A DNA stretch of 18,175 bases from Helicobacteraceae bacterium (GTDB lineage Bacteria > Campylobacterota > Campylobacteria > Campylobacterales > SZUA-545): NCBI GenBank assembly GCA_031276985.1, contig JAISMA010000160.1, positions 1-18,175 of the forward strand, in the 5' to 3' direction. Made by a program: the position numbers and the translations under genes. Below the pieces are notes generated by a model, which saw nothing but the letters and a program-made list of their open reading frames with translations, did not search any database and was not told where the DNA came from. Positions 1-7,064 of this stretch are shown one piece after another (the stretch's first letter is position 1; each line of letters begins with the position of its first letter).

Positions 1-2
1 CG

Positions 3-167
3 TGGGAGAGCGCGTTTCCCTATGCGTGCGATCTGTTTGGCTTCAAAGGCGCGCAAATGCCAAGCGCTACGGTGTTTGCCAGCGGCGGCGCTCCGTGCCG
101 CGAATTTGCGCCTAAACGCGCCCAAAACGGCGACAAAAGCGAAAAAGATCGCGGTTTTAGAGTTTAG
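3..167 (+). CDS. C-terminal fragment of an unidentified protein (5' end outside window)
   Basis: Reading from base 3, a frame is open for 54 codons to a TAG at 165-167. It has protein-like composition (WESAFPYACDLFGFKG, then SGGAPCREFAPK), unlike the Arg/Ala-rich alternative frame that runs through the same bases into the next gene. The last residues, KDRGFRV, resemble the GFR-V ending of formylglycine-generating-enzyme (SUMF1-like) domains, but that is only a weak resemblance and I do not assign a function. The gene lies 13 bases before the start codon of the next gene on the same strand, so the two may be cotranscribed. Confidence 0.5.
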   Translation, partial: WESAFPYACDLFGFKGAQMPSATVFASGGAPCREFAPKRAQNGDKSEKDRGFRV

Positions 168-180
168 TTCAGGAGTTTGC

Positions 181-1065
181 TTGCGAGAAAAAACGGCCGA
201 ATACGATATTTTTATTCACATAGACGGCGATCGTAGCGGCGCGGGAGAAAAGGCGCGAGAATATTATATAGATTTTCTTGTTTCACGCGATAACGACGAC
301 GAGATAGTTTTGTCCGATTTTCTGTTTTTCGCGGAAAAAGAGATCGACTTCAACAAACAAAACGACATAGTGTCAAATTCGCAGCAATTTGGCTTGAGTA
401 AACGCGCTAGATTAACGCTGCATTTTGATTACGATCTTTTTAGCGAAGCCGACGATACGCGCAAATACAAGATCGTCTTAAACGCGATACTATATCTGCT
501 TAATTATTGGCTATATAACCTAAAAATACCAAGAGGCGTTCGATTGGATAAAACGATCGACGAGTACCAAAAACGCCTAAAAGCCGACAACCTGTTTGAT
601 AAAACGCTTCAAGAGGTATATATCAAATTGGACAATCCGTTTAGATTTAGTTTTATGCGTCATCATTTTTGCTCGATAAACAAAGAAGACATATTTTTCG
701 ACACCAACGATATAGAAAAATATCTTAACAATAATCTATATAAACATCATTTTGGAGAGTCGATCAAAGAGACGTTTTTTTATTACGATATTTTTGATTT
801 TGGCGATCCGCGCTATTTGTCGTATATCGACGGCGCAAAAACTTGCAAGCTGGGCAACGACTACGATCTATACTTAATTGAGCAATACGACAGCCAAATT
901 TTCAAAGACGCGGCAAAAAAAGAGCAAATAAACTATTTAAGCGAAGGCATATTGAACGCCGTAAAACGAATGGAACACGCGAAGCAAAAACCTAAAGCGT
1001 TTAACGTCGATAAATTCTACAAAACGCTTAAAGAGCTAATGCGTAAATACGCCGCCAAAGCGTAA
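181..1065 (+). CDS. hypothetical protein, 294 aa
   Basis: I do not recognise this protein. I chose the TTG at 181 as start because an AGGAG sits at 171-175, five bases before it. The frame stays open upstream to an ATG at base 22, but that stretch encodes Arg/Ala-rich sequence overlapping the previous gene in another frame. The product is acidic and aromatic-rich, beginning REKTAEYDIFIHIDGDRSG. It contains a hydrophobic patch (IVLNAILYLLNYWLYNL, roughly residues 102-118 from this start) and a Lys-rich C-terminus ending RKYAAKA. No signal peptide is visible. The stop codon TAA (1063-1065) shares its last A with an in-frame ATG of truB, so the two are probably translationally linked. It is more A/T-rich than truB and carries fewer GATC sites than the dnaX or nif genes. 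Function unknown. Confidence 0.75.
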   Translation: MREKTAEYDIFIHIDGDRSGAGEKAREYYIDFLVSRDNDDEIVLSDFLFFAEKEIDFNKQNDIVSNSQQFGLSKRARLTLHFDYDLFSEADDTRKYKIVLNAILYLLNYWLYNLKIPRGVRLDKTIDEYQKRLKADNLFDKTLQEVYIKLDNPFRFSFMRHHFCSINKEDIFFDTNDIEKYLNNNLYKHHFGESIKETFFYYDIFDFGDPRYLSYIDGAKTCKLGNDYDLYLIEQYDSQIFKDAAKKEQINYLSEGILNAVKRMEHAKQKPKAFNVDKFYKTLKELMRKYAAKA

Positions 1066-1073
1066 TGCGGGCT

Positions 1074-1898
1074 ATGAATCGCCTCTTTGTCGCTTATAAA
1101 CCGCCGTTTATCGGATCAAATAGTTTTTTATCGCGCCTAAAGCGCAAATACGGCGTTAAAAGCGCGGGGTTTTCTGGCATTTTAGATCCGTTTGCAAAAG
1201 GCGCGTTAATCGTGGCGTTTGGACAATATACAAGACTCTTTAACTATCTTGCCAAAACGCCTAAGATATATCGCGCAACGTTATGGCTTGGAGCGCATAG
1301 CGAATCGCTCGATATAGAACGAATAACGCGGATAGATCAAACGCCGCGATTAAATCCGCAAACGATCGAAACTGCGTTGAGCCTTTTTAGCGGCGAAATA
1401 GAACAATATCCGCCTATATTCAGCGCGATTAAAATAAACGGCGTTAGATCGTACGAACTTGCGCGAAAAGGCAAAGAAGCGGCGATTAAATCGCGTAAAG
1501 TTTGCGTTTATGGCTTAAAGCTAGTCGCCTACTCTCATCCGTTTATAACTTTTGAAGCCGCCGTTAGCGAGGGGTGTTATATCAGATCGCTAGGACGCGA
1601 TTTGGCGCTAAATCTAGATTGCGCGGGATCGTTAAGCGCTCTTGAGCGTCTTAGCGAAGGACGATTTTGTTTTGAAAACGAAAAGGCGCTTAATCCGCTT
1701 GAGTTTATCGATCTAAAACGCAATCGATACTTGGGCGAACAAGCGGATTTGCGATGTGGAAAACCGCTGGATATTAAACGTTTTTTGGTACAAGAAAACG
1801 GCGATTATCTTATTGAAAGCGAAGGCTTTTTTACGATCGTTAGCATCTTTAACGCCGCAATAACCTATAAACTTGGTCGTATCAATCTTTTAGCGTAA
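1074..1898 (+). CDS. truB: tRNA pseudouridine synthase B (tRNA pseudouridine-55 synthase)
   Basis: TruB isomerises uridine-55 of the tRNA T-loop to pseudouridine in the cytoplasm. The N-terminal catalytic motif is clear: GFSGILDPFAKGALIVAFGQ, with the catalytic Asp in LDP at residue 38. Further family blocks follow: YRATLWLG, the PPIFSAIKINGVRSYELARKG segment, and the SEGCYIRSLGRDLA region. The protein is about 274 aa, typical of Campylobacter/Helicobacter TruB, which lack a long C-terminal PUA extension. The ATG at 1074 gives the family N-terminus MNRLFVAYKP. An in-frame ATG at 1065 overlaps the upstream stop (TAATG) and would add MRA; neither start has a clear Shine-Dalgarno sequence, so coupling to the upstream gene is likely. 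A hairpin with a T-run follows at 1941-1979. Confidence 0.95.
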   Translation: MNRLFVAYKPPFIGSNSFLSRLKRKYGVKSAGFSGILDPFAKGALIVAFGQYTRLFNYLAKTPKIYRATLWLGAHSESLDIERITRIDQTPRLNPQTIETALSLFSGEIEQYPPIFSAIKINGVRSYELARKGKEAAIKSRKVCVYGLKLVAYSHPFITFEAAVSEGCYIRSLGRDLALNLDCAGSLSALERLSEGRFCFENEKALNPLEFIDLKRNRYLGEQADLRCGKPLDIKRFLVQENGDYLIESEGFFTIVSIFNAAITYKLGRINLLA

Positions 1899-1940
1899 TA
1901 TATCCGTAATTGCGTAGAAGCGCAAACATACAAAAACCGC

Positions 1941-1979
1941 GCAATCGCCTTCAATTATTCAACGCGGCGATCGCTTTTT
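1941..1979 (+). terminator. probable rho-independent terminator after truB
   Basis: GCAATCGCC (1941-1949) and GGCGATCGC (1966-1974) pair over nine positions with one mismatch. The loop is 16 bases and TTTTT follows at 1975-1979. An A-run (1933-1937) lies upstream of the stem, so it could also act on the other strand. It lies 43 bases after the truB stop. Confidence 0.5.
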
Positions 1980-2084
1980 CCGCAAAAGCAAAAATCTAAA
2001 CCTCTTAACGTTCGCAATGAGCGCCAACCGCAAAATCTTTGACCTTTTTTTGCGGATTGCGTACTAAGATAGACGGGCGAGTTA

Positions 2085-2368
2085 TTGGATAGCGACTATT
2101 CAAAGGCGATTAGAGACTTCCGCAATATCCAAATGGGCGAATGGGGTAAACCATGGCGATACGATCGCGTTAAGCAGGTTTCTATATCGCAAAAGATACG
2201 CTATACACAAAAGGTTACAAAACGCTACTTAATAAATTTTACGACGAAAAGGGCGAAAGGGTTATGTATAACGAGAATGATCCATGGGCGAAAGTAGCGT
2301 TTAAGCGCTACTTTCCAGCGGAGCGCGAGTTTACTCGAACTCGAACGTCGCCGAAACGTTCAGGGTAA
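2085..2368 (+). pseudogene. frameshifted gene remnant of unknown family
   Basis: Two reading frames carry protein-like sequence that joins at about 2174. Frame A, from a TTG at 2085, reads DYSKAIRDFRNIQMGEWG and continues to RYDRVKQ. Frame B takes over after a stop at 2171-2173 and reads AGFYIAKDTLYTKGYKTLL, then NKFYDEKGERVMYNENDPW and AKVAFKRYFP, before ending at 2366-2368. The join looks like one lost or gained base in a formerly continuous gene; the A frame beyond the junction turns Lys/Arg-rich. I see no ribosome binding site. The end overlaps the 3' end of the convergent SIMPL-like gene. I do not recognise the family. A sequencing error at about 2172-2178 would also explain it, but the missing 5' part suggests decay. 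Confidence 0.45.
2290..2315. repeat. perfect 10-bp inverted repeat
   Basis: GAAAGTAGCG (2290-2299) and CGCTACTTTC (2306-2315) are exact reverse complements around a 6-base loop. The hairpin lies 16 bases beyond the stop of the SIMPL-like gene on the minus strand and inside the plus-strand remnant. Neither side has a T-run, so a terminator role is uncertain. Confidence 0.4.
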
Positions 2369-2693
2369 ACTTTTTGGTTTCGCCTTCGCCGCCGTCGTAG
2401 AACGGATTTGGTCCGTCGGTGTAAACGTCGATCAGTTTGCCAAGTTTGCCGCCGTTAGCCTTTGCGATCGCTTCGGCTCTTTGACGCGCCGCGTTGAAAA
2501 TTTCGGCGTAGACTTCGTCGGCGACTTGCAGCTCGCTACTCGACTCGACTATCCTGTTGCCGTGAATGGAAACTGTAGTCTTACGATCTTCGTTGTAGTC
2601 GTAACCGCTTGCATCCCATTTCTGGATCGCGCCGTAGGCGATTACGCCAATCACAAACGAAAGCCCCAAAACAATCGCGCTGTTGATTTGCAT
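2331..2693 (-). CDS. short SIMPL (DUF541)-like membrane-anchored protein, 120 aa
   Basis: Residues about 4-24 (SAIVLGLSFVIGVIAYGAI) form one membrane-spanning or uncleaved signal segment, so the rest is probably periplasmic. The C-terminal half (EIFNAARQRAEAIAKANGGKLGKL, then a beta-type ending FTLNVSATFEFE) resembles the end of SIMPL/DUF541 domains, where an Ala-rich helix with RAEAIAKANG-KLG is followed by a final strand. A full SIMPL protein is about 230 aa; this one lacks most of the N-terminal half of the domain, so it is either a minimal version or an internally deleted one. The start has a good ribosome binding site (AAAGGACAACA before ATG) and a TATAAT at 2716-2721. It is on the same strand as nifSU but separated from it by a terminator hairpin. 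Molecular function is unknown for the family. Confidence 0.75.
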   Translation of the reverse strand: MQINSAIVLGLSFVIGVIAYGAIQKWDASGYDYNEDRKTTVSIHGNRIVESSSELQVADEVYAEIFNAARQRAEAIAKANGGKLGKLIDVYTDGPNPFYDGGEGETKKFTLNVSATFEFE

Positions 2694-2715
2694 TGTTGTC
2701 CTTTTTTTGTCGGCA

Positions 2716-2721
2716 ATTATA
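2716..2721 (-). promoter_or_regulatory. -10 promoter element (TATAAT) of the SIMPL-like gene
   Basis: A perfect TATAAT on the minus strand lies 22 bases upstream of the ATG at 2693. I see no -35 hexamer, which fits sigma-70 promoters of Campylobacter and Helicobacter. Confidence 0.5.
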
Positions 2722-2823
2722 CCGCTTTGACCTTAAAGCAAGCGAAACGCGGCGCAAAAATTTTCGTTTGCTCCGTCGCAATCGCGTTATTGCGCCCGAA
2801 CGGATTTTGCCGCTTTTATGCGC

Positions 2824-2851
2824 AAACATAGCGTTAAAAAACGCTATGTTT
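2824..2851 (-). terminator. terminator hairpin of the nifS-nifU operon
   Basis: AAACATAGCGTT (2824-2835) and AACGCTATGTTT (2840-2851) are perfect reverse complements around AAAA, giving a 12-bp stem. It is 18 bases past the nifU stop. The T-run after the stem is short (TTT), so strength is uncertain, but position and perfection support termination before the SIMPL-like gene. Confidence 0.6.
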
Positions 2852-2869
2852 TACGACCGATACAAAATA

Positions 2870-3835
2870 TCAAACGGGCAAAACGCGCACGCGGCTATCT
2901 AGTTTTTCTTTCAGCACGCTGTCGATCGCGTACAGCGTTCCCGTCGATCCCGTCGCGCAACCAGAACATGCGCCAAGATAACGGATATAAACGTCGATAT
3001 GATCGGGCGAATCTTTAATGTCCAGCAACTCAAGATTGCCGCCGTCCATCATCAACATTGGGCGAATGCTGGAATCAAGCGTTTTTTCCACCGCCTTAAT
3101 CTTTTGGACCATACTCATAGAGGCAAAATCGCGCGCTACGGCGGAATCTAATATCTTTTCGCGCTCAATTTCGGCAAGCGTTTCGCGCAATACGTCGACG
3201 ATGTAAATATGGCGCGATTCATGTCCGCCCGGATGAAGGCAGCTTTTGCAAAACGCGCCCGCTTTCGTGTAAGCCGTAATCTCTTCGACCGTCGTTAATC
3301 CGTTTAGTTTAACGACCTCTTTGATCATGCTTTTTGTTACTCTCGCGCACTCGCAAACTATATCTTTTTCTTCGTATTGGCTTATATCCACGCCGTTATA
3401 GATCGCCGCGGCGCGTTTAATAACGTCGTACGCCATAACCGAGCAGTGCATTTTTTGCGGCGGCACGGCGGGAACGTCGGGCGTATCGCGCAACGCGAAT
3501 TCAACGTCGATATTGGTGATTTTTGCCGCCTCGTCCACCGTTTTGCCTACGCAAAGCTCCGCCATCATGTCGCTTGAAGCGATCGCGGTGCCGCAACCAA
3601 AGCTCTTGAACTTGGCCGATTTAATAACGTTTGTCTCCGGATCGACCGCCCAAAACAGCCGCACCGCGTCTCCGCACGCTTCCGCGCCAAAATCCGCCAC
3701 GACAAGCCGCGCTCCAAGTTTTTGCGCCTCTTCCGCCGCGATCTCGCCGCGATGAACGGGATTGTCCATTCTTTGCGAAACCTTATCGGAATACTCTTCC
3801 CACAGCGCGCCGCCTATTAAATTGTTTTTACTCAT
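2870..3835 (-). CDS. nifU: Fe-S cluster assembly scaffold NifU (three-domain)
   Basis: NifU is the scaffold on which Fe-S clusters are built from sulfur supplied by NifS and then passed to apo-proteins. The 321-aa product has the full NifU layout. The IscU-type domain (about residues 10-145) carries its three Cys at C54 (EACGD), C81 (GCGTAIAS) and C131 (HCS). A BFD-like [2Fe-2S] domain has C161, C163, C196 and C199. A C-terminal Nfu domain carries the CxxC pair C290/C293 (ACSGCATG). Its ATG overlaps the nifS stop by four bases (ATGA), so translation is coupled. In Helicobacter and Campylobacter this NIF-type pair serves general Fe-S assembly, not nitrogen fixation, and no nif structural genes occur here. 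Confidence 0.96.
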   Translation of the reverse strand: MSKNNLIGGALWEEYSDKVSQRMDNPVHRGEIAAEEAQKLGARLVVADFGAEACGDAVRLFWAVDPETNVIKSAKFKSFGCGTAIASSDMMAELCVGKTVDEAAKITNIDVEFALRDTPDVPAVPPQKMHCSVMAYDVIKRAAAIYNGVDISQYEEKDIVCECARVTKSMIKEVVKLNGLTTVEEITAYTKAGAFCKSCLHPGGHESRHIYIVDVLRETLAEIEREKILDSAVARDFASMSMVQKIKAVEKTLDSSIRPMLMMDGGNLELLDIKDSPDHIDVYIRYLGACSGCATGSTGTLYAIDSVLKEKLDSRVRVLPV

Positions 3836-5007
3836 TTTTTGCCCCCCGCATAGCTGACGGAAATATCGCGCAGACGCTTAATCGCCTGCGGTATGATTTG
3901 GATCGCGTAATCAATCTCCGCTTCGGTCGTAAAACGCGACAAACTAAGACGCACCGCCGTGTGCGCCAACTCCGCGTCCGAACCGATCGCCGATAGGATC
4001 GGATTCGCCGCCAAATCCTCGCTCGCGCAGGCGCTGCCCGTGCTTGCCGCGACGCCGTTTTTGTTCAAATCCCACAGTAGCGATTCGCCCTCCACGCCGC
4101 GCGCGCTCGCCAAAATCGTGTTTGGAACGCGCCGATCGCGATCGCCCACGACGAAAAGATCGGGAATTTCAAGTAGCGCGTCTTCGAGTTTATCTTTCAG
4201 ACGGCGCACGGTCGTCGCCTCGTACGGCAGCGATTCGACGGCAAGCTCCATTGCAAGCCCCATGCCGATCATTAGCGGCGCGTTGACCGTTCCCGCGCGA
4301 AGTCCGCCCATATGTTCGCCGCCGTAAATTAGCCTGACTTTCGGCGCGCCCGATCGTATATACAGTCCGCCGATACCTTTCGGCGCATGGAATTTATGTC
4401 CGCTGAAGGTAAGATAATCGGCTTCGACCTCGCGCGCGTCGACTTTGATCTTGCCGATCGCCTGCACCGCGTCCGTATGAAACAACGCGCCTTTGGCGCG
4501 CGCGATCTCGGCGATCTCTTTGATCGGAAAGATCGCGCCCGTTTCGTTATTCGCCCACATTACGCTAACCAGCGCGGTCTTGTCGCTCACGGCTTCTTTG
4601 ACGCTTTCAAGATCGATCGAGCCTTGCTCGTTTACGCTTAGATAAGTTATCTTTACGCCAAGCGATTCCAAGAAATTACAGGTTGCGCGAACGGAAGGAT
4701 GCTCAACGCTCGTCGTTACAATGTGATCGCGCGCGCTATGGCGGATTACCTCGTGGTAAATTCCCTGCAAAACCGTGTTGTTGCCCTCGCTGGCGCAGCC
4801 GTTTATGACCAGATCGTCCTCGTCGCTTGCGTTAATGCCCGCGTATAGCTGATCCAGCGCGTCGCGCAAACGCCCGCGAAGCTCTATGCCAAACTGATGA
4901 AGGCTGTTTGGATTGCCGTACTTTTCGCTCCAAAACGGCTCCATAGCCTCTTTGACTTTGGGATCGACCATCGTGGTCGCGTTGTTGTCCAAATAGACTC
5001 TCTGCAT
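3832..5007 (-). CDS. nifS: cysteine desulfurase NifS
   Basis: NifS is a PLP enzyme that takes sulfur from L-cysteine, leaving alanine, and hands the persulfide to NifU. At 391 aa it is full length. Visible landmarks are the N-terminal YLDNNATT, H103 (SVEHPS), D179 (HTDAVQ), the PLP lysine K205 in SGHKFHAPKG, and the catalytic Cys C327 in STGSACASE. The start at 5007 has an AAGGA eight bases upstream (AAGGAAAACG before the ATG). nifS is the first gene of the nifS-nifU operon and is divergent from dnaX. A TATGAT -10-like hexamer lies at 5032-5037, giving a very short leader. Confidence 0.97.
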   Translation of the reverse strand: MQRVYLDNNATTMVDPKVKEAMEPFWSEKYGNPNSLHQFGIELRGRLRDALDQLYAGINASDEDDLVINGCASEGNNTVLQGIYHEVIRHSARDHIVTTSVEHPSVRATCNFLESLGVKITYLSVNEQGSIDLESVKEAVSDKTALVSVMWANNETGAIFPIKEIAEIARAKGALFHTDAVQAIGKIKVDAREVEADYLTFSGHKFHAPKGIGGLYIRSGAPKVRLIYGGEHMGGLRAGTVNAPLMIGMGLAMELAVESLPYEATTVRRLKDKLEDALLEIPDLFVVGDRDRRVPNTILASARGVEGESLLWDLNKNGVAASTGSACASEDLAANPILSAIGSDAELAHTAVRLSLSRFTTEAEIDYAIQIIPQAIKRLRDISVSYAGGKK

Positions 5008-5031
5008 CGTTTTCCTTCAATCGAAAAAATA

Positions 5032-5037
5032 ATCATA
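5032..5037 (-). promoter_or_regulatory. candidate -10 element of nifSU
   Basis: TATGAT on the minus strand, preceded by TG (TGTATGAT), lies 24 bases upstream of the nifS ATG. No -35 is visible. A small dyad, TGATT-TTTT-AATCA at 5061-5074, lies just upstream and could be an operator, but I cannot link it to a known regulator. Confidence 0.3.
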
Positions 5038-5139
5038 CACTAAATCGGACAAAATTGGTATGATTTTTTAATCACTCCAAAGCGTTTTGATATTTATGTT
5101 AGGATAAAGAAACTAAATTCACGCGCAAAGGACGAGACA

Positions 5140-5169
5140 ATGAGCGCGAAAGCCGCGGCGAAACTATGA
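5140..5169 (+). CDS. nine-codon minicistron overlapping the dnaX start
   Basis: ATG at 5140 starts a short frame encoding MSAKAAAKL and stopping at TGA 5167-5169. It has the only good ribosome binding site in the dnaX leader (AAAGGA at 5127-5132, seven bases upstream). Its stop overlaps the dnaX start as ATGA. dnaX itself has only GCGGCGAAACT before its ATG. Ribosomes finishing the minicistron could restart on dnaX. The peptide has no recognised function. I infer translation from the signal; a single-base indel in the leader or in the assembly would be the main alternative. Confidence 0.4.
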   Translation: MSAKAAAKL

Positions 5170-6875
5170 GCGAACATCGGGTTTTAGCTCTCAAATACCG
5201 CCCGCGATCGTTTAAGGAGCTAATCGGGCAGGAGGCGGTCAGTCAAACGCTTTCGCTGGCGCTTGACAACGGCAAACTAAGCCATGCCTATCTGTTTTCG
5301 GGTTTGCGCGGTAGCGGAAAAACCTCCAGCGCGAGAATTTTCGCCAAATCGCTCTTGTGCGAAAAAGGCGTAAGCTCCGCGCCTTGCGAAGAGTGCGATA
5401 ACTGCCGTCAAGCAAACGAGGGGCGGCATATCGACATCATCGAAATGGACGCGGCGAGCAACACGGGTGTGGACGACGTGCGCGATCTCATAGAGCAAAC
5501 CAAATACGCGCCGTCGGTTGGCAGGTTCAAGATCTACATTATCGACGAGGTTCACATGCTCTCGAAAGGAGCGTTCAACGCGTTGCTCAAGACGCTAGAA
5601 GAGCCGCCAAGCTACATTAAATTCCTGCTTGCCACGACCGATCCGATGAAAGTGCCATCCACGATCTTGTCGCGATCGCAGCATTTTCGCTTCAAAAAGA
5701 TCGCGTTTGAATCAGTTTTGGCTCATATCAAACACATTATGGCGCGAGAATCGATTCAAGCCGATGATCGGGCGCTAGAAATCATAGCGCGATCGGGCGG
5801 CGGCAGTATGCGCGACACGCTAACGCTGTTGGAACAGGCAATCGCGTACGGCAAAGGCGCGTTGGAGTTGAACGCCGCCGTTGAAATGCTTGGCGTGTTA
5901 GACCCGGCGCAAATCGAGGCGTTTTTCGCGCGAGTTTTTGATCGCGACGTTGGCGGCGCGATCGAATTTGTCAAAGAGGTGGAATCAAGCGACGCCGAAA
6001 TGGTGGTTGGCGAATTGATTGGTTTTCTCAAAGAAAAGCTGTTCAAGCCGCGCGCGCCTTTCAGCGCAAGCGTGATCGAGCGGTTTTTCAAGATTGCGGC
6101 GGAGGCGAAAACGCTGTTGCATTACGGCGCGGACGGCGGTTTCGCGCTTGGTTTAACGGCGCTAAAAATGATCGAAGCGCTTCGTCCCGAAGAGGTAAGC
6201 GAGGCGATAGAGCGAATCGAAAACGAGCTGTCGCATCAAGCGCCAAGCGCCGAATCGGCCGCGCCGAAAACCGCCGCGATAACGCAGATCGCGCCTTCGC
6301 AAACCCGCGCCGAAAAGCCCGCGATTGCGCCGCGACAAACGCAAATCGAGAAATTACGCGCGCGACTATACGATCGTAGCGTCGAATTGGGATCGGCTTT
6401 TAGCGAATCGGTGAAATTCATCGGCTTTGAAAACGACGAATTTCGCGCCGTTTTCGCTGAAAGCGGCGAGGCGGTTGAACGCTTAAGAAAAGATTACAAG
6501 GTCTTTTTACAGATTTTGCGCGAAGTTTTTGGAGCGCGGACAAAGATCGTCAAAATCGCCGCGCCGATCGCGCAAGACCAAATTGGCGAGGCGCGAATAA
6601 ACGCGAATTCGGACGATTCGCAATTGCCGCGCAACGAAAACTTAGCGCGGGCTGAAAACCAAAGCGCCGCCGATTCAAACGCGAGCGGAAACGTCGCCGC
6701 GTCAAGAAACGCCGACGGCGATTTAAGCGTGATCGCCGCTTCGCCGTCTCAAGACGATCGCGACATTCCCGCCGCTCCCGCCGCGATTTTGGACGATCCG
6801 CTGGACGATCCGAACGTTAAAAAGGCAATCGAAATCTTTCAGCCCGAGAAAATTACCGTCGTAACCAAAAACTAA
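5166..6875 (+). CDS. dnaX: DNA polymerase III subunit gamma/tau
   Basis: DnaX is the ATPase of the clamp loader, which places the beta clamp on primed DNA in the replisome. The 569-aa product starts with the conserved VLALKYRPRSFKELIGQE. Walker A is GLRGSGKT (residues 46-53, K52). The zinc-binding Cys are C65, C74, C77 and C80. Walker B is IIDEVHML (D127, E128). The arginine-finger motif, usually SRC, reads SRSQ (R170). An Ala/Asp/Asn-rich, low-complexity C-terminal region runs from about residue 350, interrupted by a folded-looking block (ARLYDRSVELGSAFSESVKF onward, about 395-470). I found no A-AAA-AAG slippery site with a hairpin at the usual gamma/tau junction, so frameshifting to a gamma form is not evident. 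The start is the ATG overlapping the stop of an upstream minicistron. Confidence 0.96.
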   Translation: MSEHRVLALKYRPRSFKELIGQEAVSQTLSLALDNGKLSHAYLFSGLRGSGKTSSARIFAKSLLCEKGVSSAPCEECDNCRQANEGRHIDIIEMDAASNTGVDDVRDLIEQTKYAPSVGRFKIYIIDEVHMLSKGAFNALLKTLEEPPSYIKFLLATTDPMKVPSTILSRSQHFRFKKIAFESVLAHIKHIMARESIQADDRALEIIARSGGGSMRDTLTLLEQAIAYGKGALELNAAVEMLGVLDPAQIEAFFARVFDRDVGGAIEFVKEVESSDAEMVVGELIGFLKEKLFKPRAPFSASVIERFFKIAAEAKTLLHYGADGGFALGLTALKMIEALRPEEVSEAIERIENELSHQAPSAESAAPKTAAITQIAPSQTRAEKPAIAPRQTQIEKLRARLYDRSVELGSAFSESVKFIGFENDEFRAVFAESGEAVERLRKDYKVFLQILREVFGARTKIVKIAAPIAQDQIGEARINANSDDSQLPRNENLARAENQSAADSNASGNVAASRNADGDLSVIAASPSQDDRDIPAAPAAILDDPLDDPNVKKAIEIFQPEKITVVTKN

Positions 6876-6965
6876 AGTTTCAACGCGAAATGCCGATCGC
6901 CGCTTCGTAAAATCGCCGATTTTTTGGTTTTTCGCTTTCGCTGGGATTGTTTTGGGAGGGCGGAT

Positions 6966-7020
6966 AAACGGCGGGAGAGGGGGAGGGAATAAGGGTAAGA
7001 CTTCCGAACTCCCGCCGTTT
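6966..7020. repeat. 12-bp inverted repeat enclosing a G-tract cluster (potential G-quadruplex)
   Basis: AAACGGCGGGAG (6966-6977) and CTCCCGCCGTTT (7009-7020) are exact reverse complements with a 31-base loop. From the stem into the loop, the plus strand has four G-runs: GGG (6973-6975), GGGGG (6979-6983), GGG (6985-6987) and GGG (6993-6995), separated by 3, 1 and 5 bases. This satisfies the usual G3+N1-7 pattern. It lies between the convergent dnaX and ahpC and could act as a transcription barrier for both. Confidence 0.5.
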
Positions 7021-7034
7021 GAAATCGAAGTTTT

Positions 7035-7058
7035 ACAAAAACGACGTGGCGTTTTTGT
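7035..7058 (-). terminator. probable terminator after ahpC
   Basis: ACAAAAACG (7035-7043) and CGTTTTTGT (7050-7058) form a perfect 9-bp stem with a 6-base loop, seven bases beyond the ahpC stop. The T-run lies in the 3' arm on the minus strand. The A/T-rich symmetric stem could terminate in both directions. Confidence 0.5.
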
Positions 7059-7064
7059 GATTAT

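Noticed and set aside
22..180. N-terminal extension of the 294-aa protein from an ATG at 22
   Set aside because: The residues are Arg/Ala-rich and overlap a better coding frame (3-167); AGGAG before the TTG at 181 marks the likelier start.
2481..2831. Plus-strand gene opposite the SIMPL-like gene
   Set aside because: It is a shadow frame of the minus-strand gene and its promoter region, without a ribosome binding site.
2870..5007. Nitrogen-fixation gene cluster
   Set aside because: nifS and nifU here are the general Fe-S assembly pair of Campylobacterota; no nitrogenase genes are present.
5690..5702. Programmed frameshift site for a gamma subunit in dnaX (C-AAA-AAG)
   Set aside because: It lies near residue 176, inside the ATPase domain, far before the usual junction, with no evident stimulatory hairpin.
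6870..6940. Rho-independent terminator directly after dnaX using the repeated ATCGCCG
   Set aside because: The two ATCGCCG copies are direct, not inverted, so they cannot form the stem.
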